Shown: positions 23,658-31,847 of the stretch, piece after piece
Position numbering within the stretch: the first letter of the stretch is position 1
Layout: each line of letters starts with the position of its first letter
Source: Streptomyces abikoensis
GTDB taxonomy: Bacteria; Actinomycetota; Actinomycetes; Streptomycetales; Streptomycetaceae
Assembly (NCBI RefSeq): GCF_014648775.1
Contig: NZ_BMRT01000006.1
Location: 344,036 to 408,035, forward strand
DNA length: 64,000 nucleotides
Reading direction: 5' to 3'
Made by a program: the position numbers and the translations under genes
The notes under the pieces: model-generated
What the model saw: only the letters and a program-made list of their open reading frames with translations
The model's database searches: none
Told to the model about the DNA's origin: nothing

Positions 23658-25184
23658 TCACCCCGTGGGTGAGGGCGCGGCCGGTTGCGGCAGCAGCGCG
23701 AGCACCGCGCGCCGCTGCGCCTCGGCCGTCTCCTCGTCGTAGGGGTCCGGCGTGGCCGGCACCTGGAGCCGGTGCACCGGGCCCGTGCCGATCCGCGCGT
23801 AGCCGCGCCCCGGCGGCACGTGGTCGGCCGGTGTGGTGTGCGAGGGCGCGCCGAGGACGGCCGTCACCTGTTCGGGGGCGACCGCGCCCAGGACCGCCCG
23901 GGCCCGGGTGTGGGCGAGGACCGCCTCGGCGAGCCGCCCCACGCCCTCCAGCTGTTCCCCCACCGCGACGGTGACCTGCGCCGTCCGCCCGTGCCGCAGC
24001 GGCACGGCCAGCAGGTCCTGCGGATCGGGCCGCCCGTCGCGCGCGGCGAGATGGCTCAGCGCCCCGGGCCGGTCCACGACGATCCACAGCGGGCGCCGCA
24101 CATCGGCGGGCAGGGCCCGCCCCTCCCGCCGGGCGCGCCCCGCGGCGAGGAGCCGCCGCTCCGTCTCGTGGGAGGCCCACTCCAGGACGGCGAGCGCGCC
24201 CGGCAGCGAGGACTCGACGGCCAGCACCCCCGCCCGACCCTCCAGGCAGGCGTACTCGCCCGCGCCCCCGCCGTCCACGACCACCACGTCGCCGTGGAGC
24301 AGCGCCTGCAGGACGACCGAGCGCAGCAGCGTCGTGACCCCCGCCGAGGGCTGGCCGAGGGCCAGCAGGTGCGGCTCGGTGGAGCGCGGGCCGGTGCGCC
24401 AGACGACGGGCGGCGCGTCGTACGTCTCCTCGCCGGCCGTCACGGGCACGGTCCGCAGCACGGCGGACGGGTCGGTGAAGCCCAGCACGGTCTCGCCGGG
24501 CGCGGTCACGAAGCGCTGGGCCCAGACGTCGGTGGGCAGCACGGGCAGGACGCCCAGGACGAGGCGGTTGGCGGCCTCGTCCCAGTCGAAGCGGTACTCC
24601 GGGCCCCGGCCCGCCTTGACGTGCAGCAACTGCTCGATCCTGGCCCGGGCGCCCTCCTCGCCGTCGGTGAAGTAGCCGGGGTAGCGCAGCCGGAGGCTGG
24701 TCAGCCGGCCCAGGCCGTCGAACGCGTACTCCTCGAACGCCTGCCGCCAGTCGCCGCCGGGCGCGTAGAGCGGCCTGGGGTCCTGCGGGGCGGAGAAGTA
24801 GGGCACGAGCGCCTCGTAGAGCGCCTGGAGCCGGTCGCTCTCCGCCTCGCCCGGCTCCGCCGCCTTCCGCGCCCCGCCCCGGTCGCGCCCCGCCCAGGCG
24901 CCCGCCGCCAGCAGGGCCGCCGTGCCCAGGGTCGGCCCGTAGGGGACGAGCGCCACGATGGCCAGGCACGAGGCCACGAGCAGCAGGGTGGGACCGCGGC
25001 GCTCACGTGGCATCCGCCCCCAGCCGTGGCGCCCCGTGGTGGCCAGCGACCGCAGCCCGCGGGCGACGACGAGCAGCGGGTAGAGCGTGTCCCGGGCGTT
25101 GTCGGCGAGGCCGCGCGCCAGCTCCCGGCCCGGGGAGGGCGCGGCGGGCCCGGTCGGGATGCGGGGGAGTGCACGCCGGCCCAC
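23658..25184 (-). CDS. Membrane-anchored FtsK/TraB-like protein with degenerate P-loop
   Basis: The 508-residue protein has one or two hydrophobic helices near residues 65-95 (PTLLLVASCLAIVALVPYGPTLGTAALLAAG), then a long cytoplasmic part. Its core reads LLALGQPSAGVTTLLRSVVLQALLHGDVVVVDGGG, which resembles the Walker A region of FtsK/SpoIIIE/TraB ATPases, but the lysine of GxxxxGK[ST] is Val. A later PLWIVVDRPGALSHL could be the Walker B strand, also altered. ATP hydrolysis is therefore doubtful. It may be a pseudo-ATPase partner or a structural protein. It is followed upstream on the same strand by a small membrane protein, a pairing reminiscent of conjugation-derived modules. Precise function unknown. 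Confidence 0.7.
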   Translation of the reverse strand: MGRRALPRIPTGPAAPSPGRELARGLADNARDTLYPLLVVARGLRSLATTGRHGWGRMPRERRGPTLLLVASCLAIVALVPYGPTLGTAALLAAGAWAGRDRGGARKAAEPGEAESDRLQALYEALVPYFSAPQDPRPLYAPGGDWRQAFEEYAFDGLGRLTSLRLRYPGYFTDGEEGARARIEQLLHVKAGRGPEYRFDWDEAANRLVLGVLPVLPTDVWAQRFVTAPGETVLGFTDPSAVLRTVPVTAGEETYDAPPVVWRTGPRSTEPHLLALGQPSAGVTTLLRSVVLQALLHGDVVVVDGGGAGEYACLEGRAGVLAVESSLPGALAVLEWASHETERRLLAAGRARREGRALPADVRRPLWIVVDRPGALSHLAARDGRPDPQDLLAVPLRHGRTAQVTVAVGEQLEGVGRLAEAVLAHTRARAVLGAVAPEQVTAVLGAPSHTTPADHVPPGRGYARIGTGPVHRLQVPATPDPYDEETAEAQRRAVLALLPQPAAPSPTG

Positions 25185-25202
25185 GTCGTTCTCCTAGGAC
25201 TC

Positions 25203-25397
25203 CTAGAACTTGATGCCGCCCAGCAGGCTGGCGAGGCTCGCGCCGCCCGCCTTGATGCTCGGTGCGATGCCCGTTCCCGCGAGGTAGAAGCCGAACAGCG
25301 CGCAGACGAGTCCGTGCGAGGGCTTGAGGTTGTCCTTGCGGAAGAACAGGAATACGACGACACCGAGCAGTACGACGCCCGAGATGGAGAGGATCAT
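25203..25397 (-). CDS. Small integral membrane protein
   Basis: The 64-residue protein has two hydrophobic helices (MILSISGVVLLGVVVFLFF and LVCALFGFYLAGTGIAPSI) separated by a basic loop RKDNLKPSHG. I do not recognise its function. ATG at 25397 is favoured because AGGAG lies six bases upstream; a GTG at 25448 would add 17 residues but has no ribosome site. It ends 18 bases before the FtsK/TraB-like gene on the same strand, so both are probably cotranscribed and act together in the membrane. Confidence 0.75.
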   Translation of the reverse strand: MILSISGVVLLGVVVFLFFRKDNLKPSHGLVCALFGFYLAGTGIAPSIKAGGASLASLLGGIKF

Positions 25398-25501
25398 GGG
25401 AATCTCCTGGGAACTGGGGGCGGTCACCACAAGTTCCTCCAGCTTCACAGAAAGTATTTTTTAAGCAACTGGGGATACACCCGTACGGAGGATGACAAAA
25501 C

Positions 25502-25918
25502 ATGACCGAGCCGACACCCGCATCCGAAGAGCCCGCGCACGACCCGGAGGTGCTCCAGCTGGCGGCCAAGGTCTTCGACCTGGCGCGGCACGGCGACACC
25601 GATACCCTGGCCGCATATGTGGATGCTGGAGTTCCGGTGAATCTCACCAATGACCGGGGCGACTCGCTGGTGATGCTCGCCGCCTATCACGGCCACCCCG
25701 AGACGGTCACCGCCCTCCTGGAGCGCGGCGCCGACGTGGACCGCCCCAACGACCGGGGCCAGACCCCGCTGGCGGGCGCGGTCTTCAAGGGCGAGACGGA
25801 GGTCGTCCGCCTCCTCGTCGCCCACGGCGCGGACCCGGCCGCGGGCATGCCCTCGGCCGTCGACACGGCGGCCATGTTCGCCCGCCAGGACATGCTGGAC
25901 CTCCTCCAGGGCAACTGA
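25502..25918 (+). CDS. Ankyrin-repeat protein
   Basis: The 138-residue cytoplasmic protein consists of about three ankyrin repeats after a short acidic N-terminus. Clear repeats are NDRGDSLVMLAAYHGHPETV, NDRGQTPLAGAVFKGETEVV and a shorter final unit ending in RQDMLDLLQGN, each with the ALLERGAD-type second helix. Ankyrin repeats bind proteins; the partner is unknown. GGAGG at 25487-25491 lies ten bases before the ATG. It is divergent from the small membrane protein gene. Confidence 0.92.
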   Translation: MTEPTPASEEPAHDPEVLQLAAKVFDLARHGDTDTLAAYVDAGVPVNLTNDRGDSLVMLAAYHGHPETVTALLERGADVDRPNDRGQTPLAGAVFKGETEVVRLLVAHGADPAAGMPSAVDTAAMFARQDMLDLLQGN

Positions 25919-26016
25919 CCGGACGCGCCGGCCGAGGGTGCGGGGACGGGGTGACGGGCCCTCAGCACCGCCGGCCGGCGCGGACGTCGGCTCGCGGGTC
26001 GCCGTTGGGCCGCGGG

Positions 26017-27546
26017 TCAGGGGAGGAACCCCAGCACCGTCTCCACCGTGTCCGCCTCCTCCGCCCCCTTGTCCTCCCGGTACCGCACCACCCGCGCGAA
26101 TCTCAACGCCACGCCCTCCGGATATCGCGGAGACCGCTGCAACCCGTCGAACGCGATCTCCACCACCAACTCCGGCCGCACCCACACCGCGAACCCGTCG
26201 TCGCTCACCGCCAGGGACCTCAGCCGGTCCGTCTGCCAGGCCAGCATCTCGTCCGTCAGCCCCTTGAACGTCTTGCCGAGCATGGCGAACGAGCCGTCCG
26301 GGCGGCGGGCGCCGAGGTGGAGGTTGGACAGGAAGCCCCGGCGCCGCCCGTGTCCCCACTCGGCCGCGAGGACCACCAGGTCCAGCGTGTGCACCGGCTT
26401 CACCTTCAGCCAGGCCGCGCCCCGGCGGCCCGCCACGTACCCGGCGTCCAGGGACTTGAGCATCACGCCCTCGTGGCCGCGCCGCAGGGTCTCCTCCGCG
26501 AAGTCCCGGGCCGCGGCCCGGGCGGCCGCCTCCGAGGGGTCCGCCACCACCAGCCGCCGCACCCGCAAGGGCTCGGGCACCGCCTGCGCCAGCACGGCGT
26601 GACGTTCGGCCGTCGGCAGTGACAGCAGTTCCCTGCCCTCGACGGCCAGCACGTCGAAGAAGACCGCTGACAACGGAAGCGCCGACCCCGCACCGACCGT
26701 CCGCGTCCCGATCCGGCCCGCGACGTCCTGGAACGCGTGGGGGCGGCCCGTCGCGTCCAGGGCGACGGCCTCGCCGTCCAGGACCACCGACGACACCGGC
26801 AATTCCAGCGCGGCCCCCACCAGTTCCGGCAGCCGTCCGGTGATCTCGTCCAGCGTGCGGGTGAAGACGCGTACGTCCTCGCCGGCGCGGTGCACCTGCA
26901 CCCGGACCCCGTCGAGCTTCTCCTCCACCGCGCACGGCCCCAGCCGGTCCAGTGCCTCGTCGACGTCCTTCGCGCTCTGCGCCAGCATCGGCAGCACCGG
27001 CCGCCCCACCTCCAGGCGGAACTCCGCCAGCGCCGCCGGGCCCCCGGCCAGCAGCGCCCGGGCCACCGCGCCCAGCGAGCCGCCGAGCATCACCGCCCGC
27101 CGCACCTCCTCGGGCGCCGCCCCCGACGCGGCCGCGAGCCCCTCCACGGCCAGCGCGTCCAGCGCGCCCTGCCGCAGCTCGCCGCCGATCAGCCGCAGCA
27201 GGAAGTGCTGCTCCCGTTCCGTCGCCGCCCCCAGCAGCCCGTCCAGCAGCCGCTTGCGCTCGGTCCGCGCGCCCTTGCCCGCGACGGCGGCGATCGCCGT
27301 CAGCGCCCGGTCCACGTCCCCCACGGTCAGCGAGGGCACGGCGGCCGGGGCGGGCAGGTCGCGCAGCGTGCTCCAGCCGACCCCCGTCCTGCGCTGCGGC
27401 AGCCGCCCCGCCAGATACGGGATCACCACCGGCGCCTCGTCCGGGCCGGCGGCCCGGAACACCCCGGCCAGCACGGCGGTCTTCGCCGACCGGGAACGGG
27501 TCGCCGCGATCTCCTCCGACGCCCGCGCCACGTCGATCAGCAGCAT
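26017..27546 (-). CDS. ATP-dependent DNA ligase (LigB-type)
   Basis: The 509-residue protein has the three domains of long ATP-dependent DNA ligases: N-terminal DNA-binding domain (1-180), adenylation domain with catalytic Lys210 in EEKLDGVRVQ, and C-terminal OB fold. Nucleotidyltransferase motifs seen include VVLDGEAVAL (III), FFDVLAVEG (IIIa), HEGVMLKSLDAGY (IV) and WLKVKP (V). It resembles mycobacterial LigB. It is dispensable where NAD-dependent LigA is present and probably serves repair. No Ku or polymerase domain is next to it. It follows the FtsW-like gene by 36 bases on the same strand. Confidence 0.94.
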   Translation of the reverse strand: MLLIDVARASEEIAATRSRSAKTAVLAGVFRAAGPDEAPVVIPYLAGRLPQRRTGVGWSTLRDLPAPAAVPSLTVGDVDRALTAIAAVAGKGARTERKRLLDGLLGAATEREQHFLLRLIGGELRQGALDALAVEGLAAASGAAPEEVRRAVMLGGSLGAVARALLAGGPAALAEFRLEVGRPVLPMLAQSAKDVDEALDRLGPCAVEEKLDGVRVQVHRAGEDVRVFTRTLDEITGRLPELVGAALELPVSSVVLDGEAVALDATGRPHAFQDVAGRIGTRTVGAGSALPLSAVFFDVLAVEGRELLSLPTAERHAVLAQAVPEPLRVRRLVVADPSEAAARAAARDFAEETLRRGHEGVMLKSLDAGYVAGRRGAAWLKVKPVHTLDLVVLAAEWGHGRRRGFLSNLHLGARRPDGSFAMLGKTFKGLTDEMLAWQTDRLRSLAVSDDGFAVWVRPELVVEIAFDGLQRSPRYPEGVALRFARVVRYREDKGAEEADTVETVLGFLP

Positions 27547-27582
27547 GTCTTCATCGTGCGCCGCGGGCGTTCACGGCGCAGG

Positions 27583-28983
27583 TCAAGAATCGGGCCCGGC
27601 TTCCCCCGCCGCCTGGTTCCCGCCCACCCGCGCCGCCTGGTTCCCGCCCACCCTCCCGGCGTTGTCGCTGATCCTGATCAGCAGCGCCACCATCAGCCAG
27701 TTCGCCACCAGCGACGAACCGCTCTTCGCCAGGAACGGCAGTGCCTTGCCGGTCAGCGGGATCAGCCCCATCACCCCGCCCGCCACCACGAACACCTGCA
27801 GCGCCAGCGCCGCCGCCAGGCCCACCGACAGCAGCTTGCCGAACGGGTCGGCCGAGCGCAGCGCCGTGCTCAGGCCCCGCTGCGCCAGCAGCGCGTAGAG
27901 GACGAGGACGAACATCGTGCCGGCCAGCCCCAGGTCCTCCCCGACCGTCGTGAGGATGAAGTCGCTGCGGCCCGCGAAGCCGATCAGCTCCGGGTGGCCC
28001 CGGCCCAGGCCCGCGCCCGTGACGCCGCCGCTGCCGAAGCCGAACAGCGCCTGCGCGGCCTGCGGGGAGAACGTACTGCCCGGCTCGAACGCCCCGAAGG
28101 GATGGAGCCAGGCGTCGACCCGTCCCTTGACGTGGGGCTCCAGCGAACCGACCACCCCCGCGCCCACGACGGCCATCAGCACGCCGCACACCACCCAGCT
28201 GGTCCGCTCGGTGGCCGCGTAGAGCATCACCACGAACAGCCCGAAGAAGATCAGCGAGGTGCCGAGGTCCCGCTCCAGGACCAGTACCAGCAGGCTCAGC
28301 ACCCACACCGTCAGGATCGGCCCCAGCTGCCGGCCCGGCGGCAGCCGTACGCCCAGCACCCGGCGGCCGGTCAGGGCCAGGGCGTCGCGGTGGATGACCA
28401 GATGGCCCGCGAAGAACACCGCGATCATGGTCTTGACGAACTCGCCGGGCTGGAAGGACAGCGGCCCGATGAAGATCCACCGCTTGGCGCCGTAGGTGTC
28501 CCCGGGGAAGAACGCGGGCGCCATCAGCAGCACCAGCGCCACGGCCATCGTCAGGTGGATGTAGCGCTGGAGCCGGCGGTGGTCGCGCAGCAGCGCCACC
28601 ACCAGCACGCACAGCCCCACCCCGATCACCGTCCACATCAGCTGCCCCGAGGCGGTGGACTCGGCGTGGTAGCGCGCGCGGTAGGCCGGGTCCAGCCGGT
28701 ACAGCAGCACCAGCCCGAACGCGGAGAGCAGCACCGCCAGCGGCAGGATCAGGGGATCGGCGTACGGGGCCCAGCGGCGCACCGCCAGATGCGGCACGAT
28801 CGCCAGGCACACCATGCTCCCCGCGAACCCCGGCAGCCCGCCGGGCACGCTCCCCGTGGTCGCCAGCCCGGTGTACACATAGCCGAAACAGCTGATGAGC
28901 ACGGTGAGGCCCAGCAGCAGCGCCTCGGCGCGCCGACGCCGGTACGCGGTGGCTCGTACGGTTTCCACGGTCACACCGGCCAT
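27583..28983 (-). CDS. FtsW/RodA/SpoVE-family protein (SEDS)
   Basis: The 466-residue membrane protein has about ten helices and SEDS motifs such as YGAKRWIFIGPLSFQPGEFVK and GLIPLTGKALPFLAKSGSS. SEDS proteins polymerise lipid II glycans with a class B PBP. In the loop that carries the catalytic Asp in RodA/FtsW, this protein reads WLHPFGAFEPGSTFSPQ, so the expected Asp appears to be Glu. The last residues contain a duplicated VGGNQAA unit encoded by a 24-bp tandem repeat. No PBP is adjacent; upstream genes are a two-component system. It may serve a specialised cell-wall process such as sporulation or stress. Start ATG is at 28983. Confidence 0.88.
   Translation of the reverse strand: MAGVTVETVRATAYRRRRAEALLLGLTVLISCFGYVYTGLATTGSVPGGLPGFAGSMVCLAIVPHLAVRRWAPYADPLILPLAVLLSAFGLVLLYRLDPAYRARYHAESTASGQLMWTVIGVGLCVLVVALLRDHRRLQRYIHLTMAVALVLLMAPAFFPGDTYGAKRWIFIGPLSFQPGEFVKTMIAVFFAGHLVIHRDALALTGRRVLGVRLPPGRQLGPILTVWVLSLLVLVLERDLGTSLIFFGLFVVMLYAATERTSWVVCGVLMAVVGAGVVGSLEPHVKGRVDAWLHPFGAFEPGSTFSPQAAQALFGFGSGGVTGAGLGRGHPELIGFAGRSDFILTTVGEDLGLAGTMFVLVLYALLAQRGLSTALRSADPFGKLLSVGLAAALALQVFVVAGGVMGLIPLTGKALPFLAKSGSSLVANWLMVALLIRISDNAGRVGGNQAARVGGNQAAGEAGPDS
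27607..27653. repeat. 24-bp tandem repeat inside the SEDS gene
   Basis: Two 23-bp identical units (27607-27629 and 27631-27653) repeat with a period of 24 bases and encode two copies of an eight-residue VGGNQAA-type unit at the protein C-terminus. Copy number could vary by slippage. Confidence 0.85.
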
Positions 28984-29030
28984 GGTGATCGGCGGGTGCT
29001 GAAAGAAACCTGAGATTCCTGAAGGCTCGT

Positions 29031-30452
29031 TCAGAACTCCCGCGAGCGGCGCTTCCCGGCCGGTTCGTCCGCCTCCGGCAGCGGGAAGCGCGCCACCAGG
29101 AGGGCGCCGCCGTCCGTCCGCGAGTCCGCCCGGAGGTCCCCGCCGTGCGCCCGCGCGATCTCCCGGGCGATGGCCAGCCCCAGCCCGCTGCCGCCGCTCT
29201 CCCGGTCGCGCGCCGCGTCCAGCCGCACGAACCGCTCGAAGACCCGCTCCCGCTGCCCGGGCGGGATCCCCGGCCCGTCGTCGGCCACCTCCAGCACCGC
29301 GCACCGGCCCGTCTCCCCCTCCGTGACGTACGCCCGCACGGTGACTTCCGAGGCGGCGTGCCGCAGGGCGTTGTCCACCAGGTTGGCCAGCAGCCGCTCC
29401 AACTGGGCCGCCCGGCCGCGCAGCGGTACGGGCGCGGGGGCGTCCACCGCGACCAGCACCCGGGGCGCGGGGCGGCGGGCGGCCTCCTCGGCGGCCAGCA
29501 GCGCCAGGTCGACGGGTTCCGTCGCGCCCGAGGGCACGCGCGCGTCGAACCGGGCGAGCAGCAACAGGTCCGCCGCGACGCGCTGGAGCCGCACGGTGTC
29601 GGCCAGGGCCGCGCGGACCGACTCCGGTGTCGGCCCGCCGGGCGCGCCCAGCGCGACCTCCAGCTGGGAGCGCACGGCGGCCACGGGGTTGCGCAGCTCG
29701 TGGGAGGCGTCGGCGACGAACTGCCGCTGTCTGCCGACCGCCTGCTCCAGCCGGTCCAGGGTGGCGTTGACGGTCCGCGCCAGCCGGGCCACCTCGTCGT
29801 CCGCCGGCGGCTCCGGCACCCGCCGGTCCAGCTCGCTGGCGGTCACCGCCGCCAGCTCGGTACGGATCCGGGTCACCGGCCGCAGCGCCAGCCCGGTGAC
29901 CGCCCAGCCGAGGCCGGCGGCCGGCGCGATCAGCAGGGGCGCGGCGGCGAGCAGCCCCATGGCGATGGTGTGGGTGGCGTCGTCGACGTCGCTGAGGACG
30001 GTCAGCGCGTAGACATAGCGCTCCTCCGCCCCCGGCGACGTGGCACGGACGACCACCAGGTCGCCGCGCTGGCCGCCCATGGCCCGGGTCACGGTGGAGG
30101 CGGTGTCGGCACCCGGCGCGGGCCGCAGCGCGGCGAACCGGCGGGCCAGGGGCTCGGCCGACGGCCGGGTCGTGGCGATCACCGTGCCGCGCGGGTCGAG
30201 GACGAGCACGACGTCGACGCCGTCCCGGGGCGCGGGCAGCAGCGCGGGCAGCGGCCCGGCGTCCGCCCGGGCCGCCACCTCGCGGGCGGCCAGCTCGGTG
30301 CGGCCGCTCACGTTGTCCAGCAGGTTGGCGCGCAGGACCGTGTAGAGCCAGGCCCCGCCCGCCGCGAGCAGCAGCGCCATCGCCAGCGCGGCCGCCGCCG
30401 CGCAGCGGCCGCGCACGGTACGGGGGGACCTCGGCGGGCGGGGCTCAGCCAC
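29031..30452 (-). CDS. Sensor histidine kinase
   Basis: The 473-residue kinase has two transmembrane helices (about 18-40 and 165-190) enclosing an extracellular sensor region of some 125 residues. A HAMP linker (LRPVTRIRTELAAV to ADDEVARLARTVN) follows. The phosphoacceptor His lies in FVADASHELRNPVAAV. The ATPase domain has the N box LVDNALRHA, G1 DDGPGIP and G2 GSGLGLAIAREI. GTG at 30452 overlaps the response regulator stop by eight bases, so the two proteins are a cognate pair. The signal is unknown; the SEDS gene 47 bases downstream suggests an envelope signal. Confidence 0.94.
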   Translation of the reverse strand: MAEPRPPRSPRTVRGRCAAAAALAMALLLAAGGAWLYTVLRANLLDNVSGRTELAAREVAARADAGPLPALLPAPRDGVDVVLVLDPRGTVIATTRPSAEPLARRFAALRPAPGADTASTVTRAMGGQRGDLVVVRATSPGAEERYVYALTVLSDVDDATHTIAMGLLAAAPLLIAPAAGLGWAVTGLALRPVTRIRTELAAVTASELDRRVPEPPADDEVARLARTVNATLDRLEQAVGRQRQFVADASHELRNPVAAVRSQLEVALGAPGGPTPESVRAALADTVRLQRVAADLLLLARFDARVPSGATEPVDLALLAAEEAARRPAPRVLVAVDAPAPVPLRGRAAQLERLLANLVDNALRHAASEVTVRAYVTEGETGRCAVLEVADDGPGIPPGQRERVFERFVRLDAARDRESGGSGLGLAIAREIARAHGGDLRADSRTDGGALLVARFPLPEADEPAGKRRSREF

Positions 30453-31122
30453 CGTCGGGCGCCATGCGGTAGCCGGTGCCGTGCACGGTCAGGATGGACC
30501 GGCGGCCGAACGGCGCGTCGATCTTCCTGCGGAGCGACGAGACGTAGACCTCGACGATGTTGGGGTCCGTCCCGCCGGGGGAGTCCCACACCTCGTCGAG
30601 GACGTCCCGCTTGGCCACCGCCTGTCCCTCGGCGGCCATCAGACAGCGCAGCACGGCCAGCTCGCGCGCGGTCAGCTCGATCTCCCGCCCGCCCCGGCGG
30701 CAGCGCCGCCCGGCCGTGTCCAGCTCCAGGTCCCCGGCCCGCAGCACGGGGCTGCCGGCCGCGCCCCGGCGGCGGCCCAGCGCCCGCAGCCGGGCGAGCA
30801 GCACCACGAAGGAGAACGGCTTGGTCAGGTAGTCGTCGGCGCCCGCGTCGAGCCCCTCCGCCTCGTCGTACTCGCCGTCCCTCGCCGTCAGCATCAGCAC
30901 CGGCGTCCACACGCCCAGCCGGCGCAGCCGCCCGCAGACCTCGTAGCCGTCGAGACCCGGCAGCATCACATCCAGGATGATCACGTCGTACGGGCCGGCC
31001 AGGGCGGCCTCCAGGCCCCGGTGCCCGTCGTGGACGACGTCCGCCCAGTGCCCCTCGGCGGCCAGCCCCCGTCGCAGGGTGTCCGCGAGACCCGTCTCGT
31101 CCTCGACTATCAAGATGCGCAC
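30445..31122 (-). CDS. OmpR/PhoB-family response regulator
   Basis: The 225-residue regulator has a receiver domain (phosphoacceptor Asp51 in IILDVMLPGLDGYE, acidic pocket VEDE, Lys in DDYLTKPFS) and a C-terminal winged helix (ELAVLRCLMAAEGQAVAKRDVLDEVW, VSSLRRKID, VHGTGYRM). GTG at 31122 (VRILIVEDE) is the natural start. Little Shine-Dalgarno is present, so it could be leaderless. It forms an operon with the histidine kinase, and read-through to the SEDS and ligase genes is possible because the gaps are only 47 and 36 bases. Confidence 0.95.
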   Translation of the reverse strand: MRILIVEDETGLADTLRRGLAAEGHWADVVHDGHRGLEAALAGPYDVIILDVMLPGLDGYEVCGRLRRLGVWTPVLMLTARDGEYDEAEGLDAGADDYLTKPFSFVVLLARLRALGRRRGAAGSPVLRAGDLELDTAGRRCRRGGREIELTARELAVLRCLMAAEGQAVAKRDVLDEVWDSPGGTDPNIVEVYVSSLRRKIDAPFGRRSILTVHGTGYRMAPDGG

Positions 31123-31292
31123 GCCCCAAGCCTCACATAACCGACGGAACGCAACTCCTGCACCGCCATCCGGGGTCACGGTGCGTGATGTCGCGCACAC
31201 TTAGTGGAAGGGACGTAACCGGGTGGTGTCGCGGCGGGTTGACGCACCGGCACCGCAGGATCGACGACGCAGGACGGAGCAGTGGTTCAGCC

Positions 31293-31706
31293 ATGAGCAA
31301 GCGCCAGAAGGGCCGCCGACACCGCAGGGTCAACCGCACGCCGCGCCCGGTGGGCCTCGGCCGCCCCGCCGCCCGGCCCGGACCGAGGCCGGAGCACCGG
31401 GCGGAGACACGCCCCGAGCCACGCACGGAAGTACGCGCGGAGGCGCGGCCGAGGGCGGTCCCCGAGCTCGGCCGCCACGAGGCACGCACCTGGGACGGGC
31501 TGCTGGCCCGTGGCGCCGAGGGCGCCTCCGTCGACGAACTGTGCGTCGCCGTGGGCTATCAGGCGCGCACCATCCTCAAGCACGTCACCGGCCTCGCCGG
31601 CCACGGCCTGGCGGAGCTGCGCGAGGAGCGCTGGTACGCCACGGCCGAGGCCCTGGAGAGCGGCGGCCACGGCACCGGCCGGCAGCCCGTGGCCGCCGGC
31701 CGCTGA
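31293..31706 (+). CDS. Small basic protein with winged-helix-like C-terminus
   Basis: The 137-residue protein starts with a very basic, Arg/Pro-rich region (residues 1-65). A compact domain then reads WDGLLARGAEGASVDELCVAVGYQARTILKHVTGLAGHGLAEL and could be a winged helix-turn-helix. I do not recognise the family. The disordered basic half suggests nucleic acid binding. It is divergent from the two-component system, with about 170 bases between. Start ATG at 31293 is the first in a plausible position; its ribosome site is weak. Confidence 0.65.
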   Translation: MSKRQKGRRHRRVNRTPRPVGLGRPAARPGPRPEHRAETRPEPRTEVRAEARPRAVPELGRHEARTWDGLLARGAEGASVDELCVAVGYQARTILKHVTGLAGHGLAELREERWYATAEALESGGHGTGRQPVAAGR

Positions 31707-31847
31707 CACGCTCCGGGCCGGGGGGATCCCGCACTCCCCCGGCCCGGGGTCCTCTCTACCGCCCCGCCGCCGAACGCGCGGCCGCGCGGCCCGCGTTCGG
31801 CGCGCACGCCCACCGTCGTGTCGGCGCCGGGTCGGTGGCCACGGTCG

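Noticed and set aside
25398..25448. Upstream GTG start for the small membrane protein
   Set aside because: No ribosome site; third-position bias is weaker there, and AGGAG is well placed for the ATG at 25397.
27607..27653. CRISPR-like repeat
   Set aside because: Only two in-frame coding units with a 1-bp spacer; this is a tandem coding repeat.
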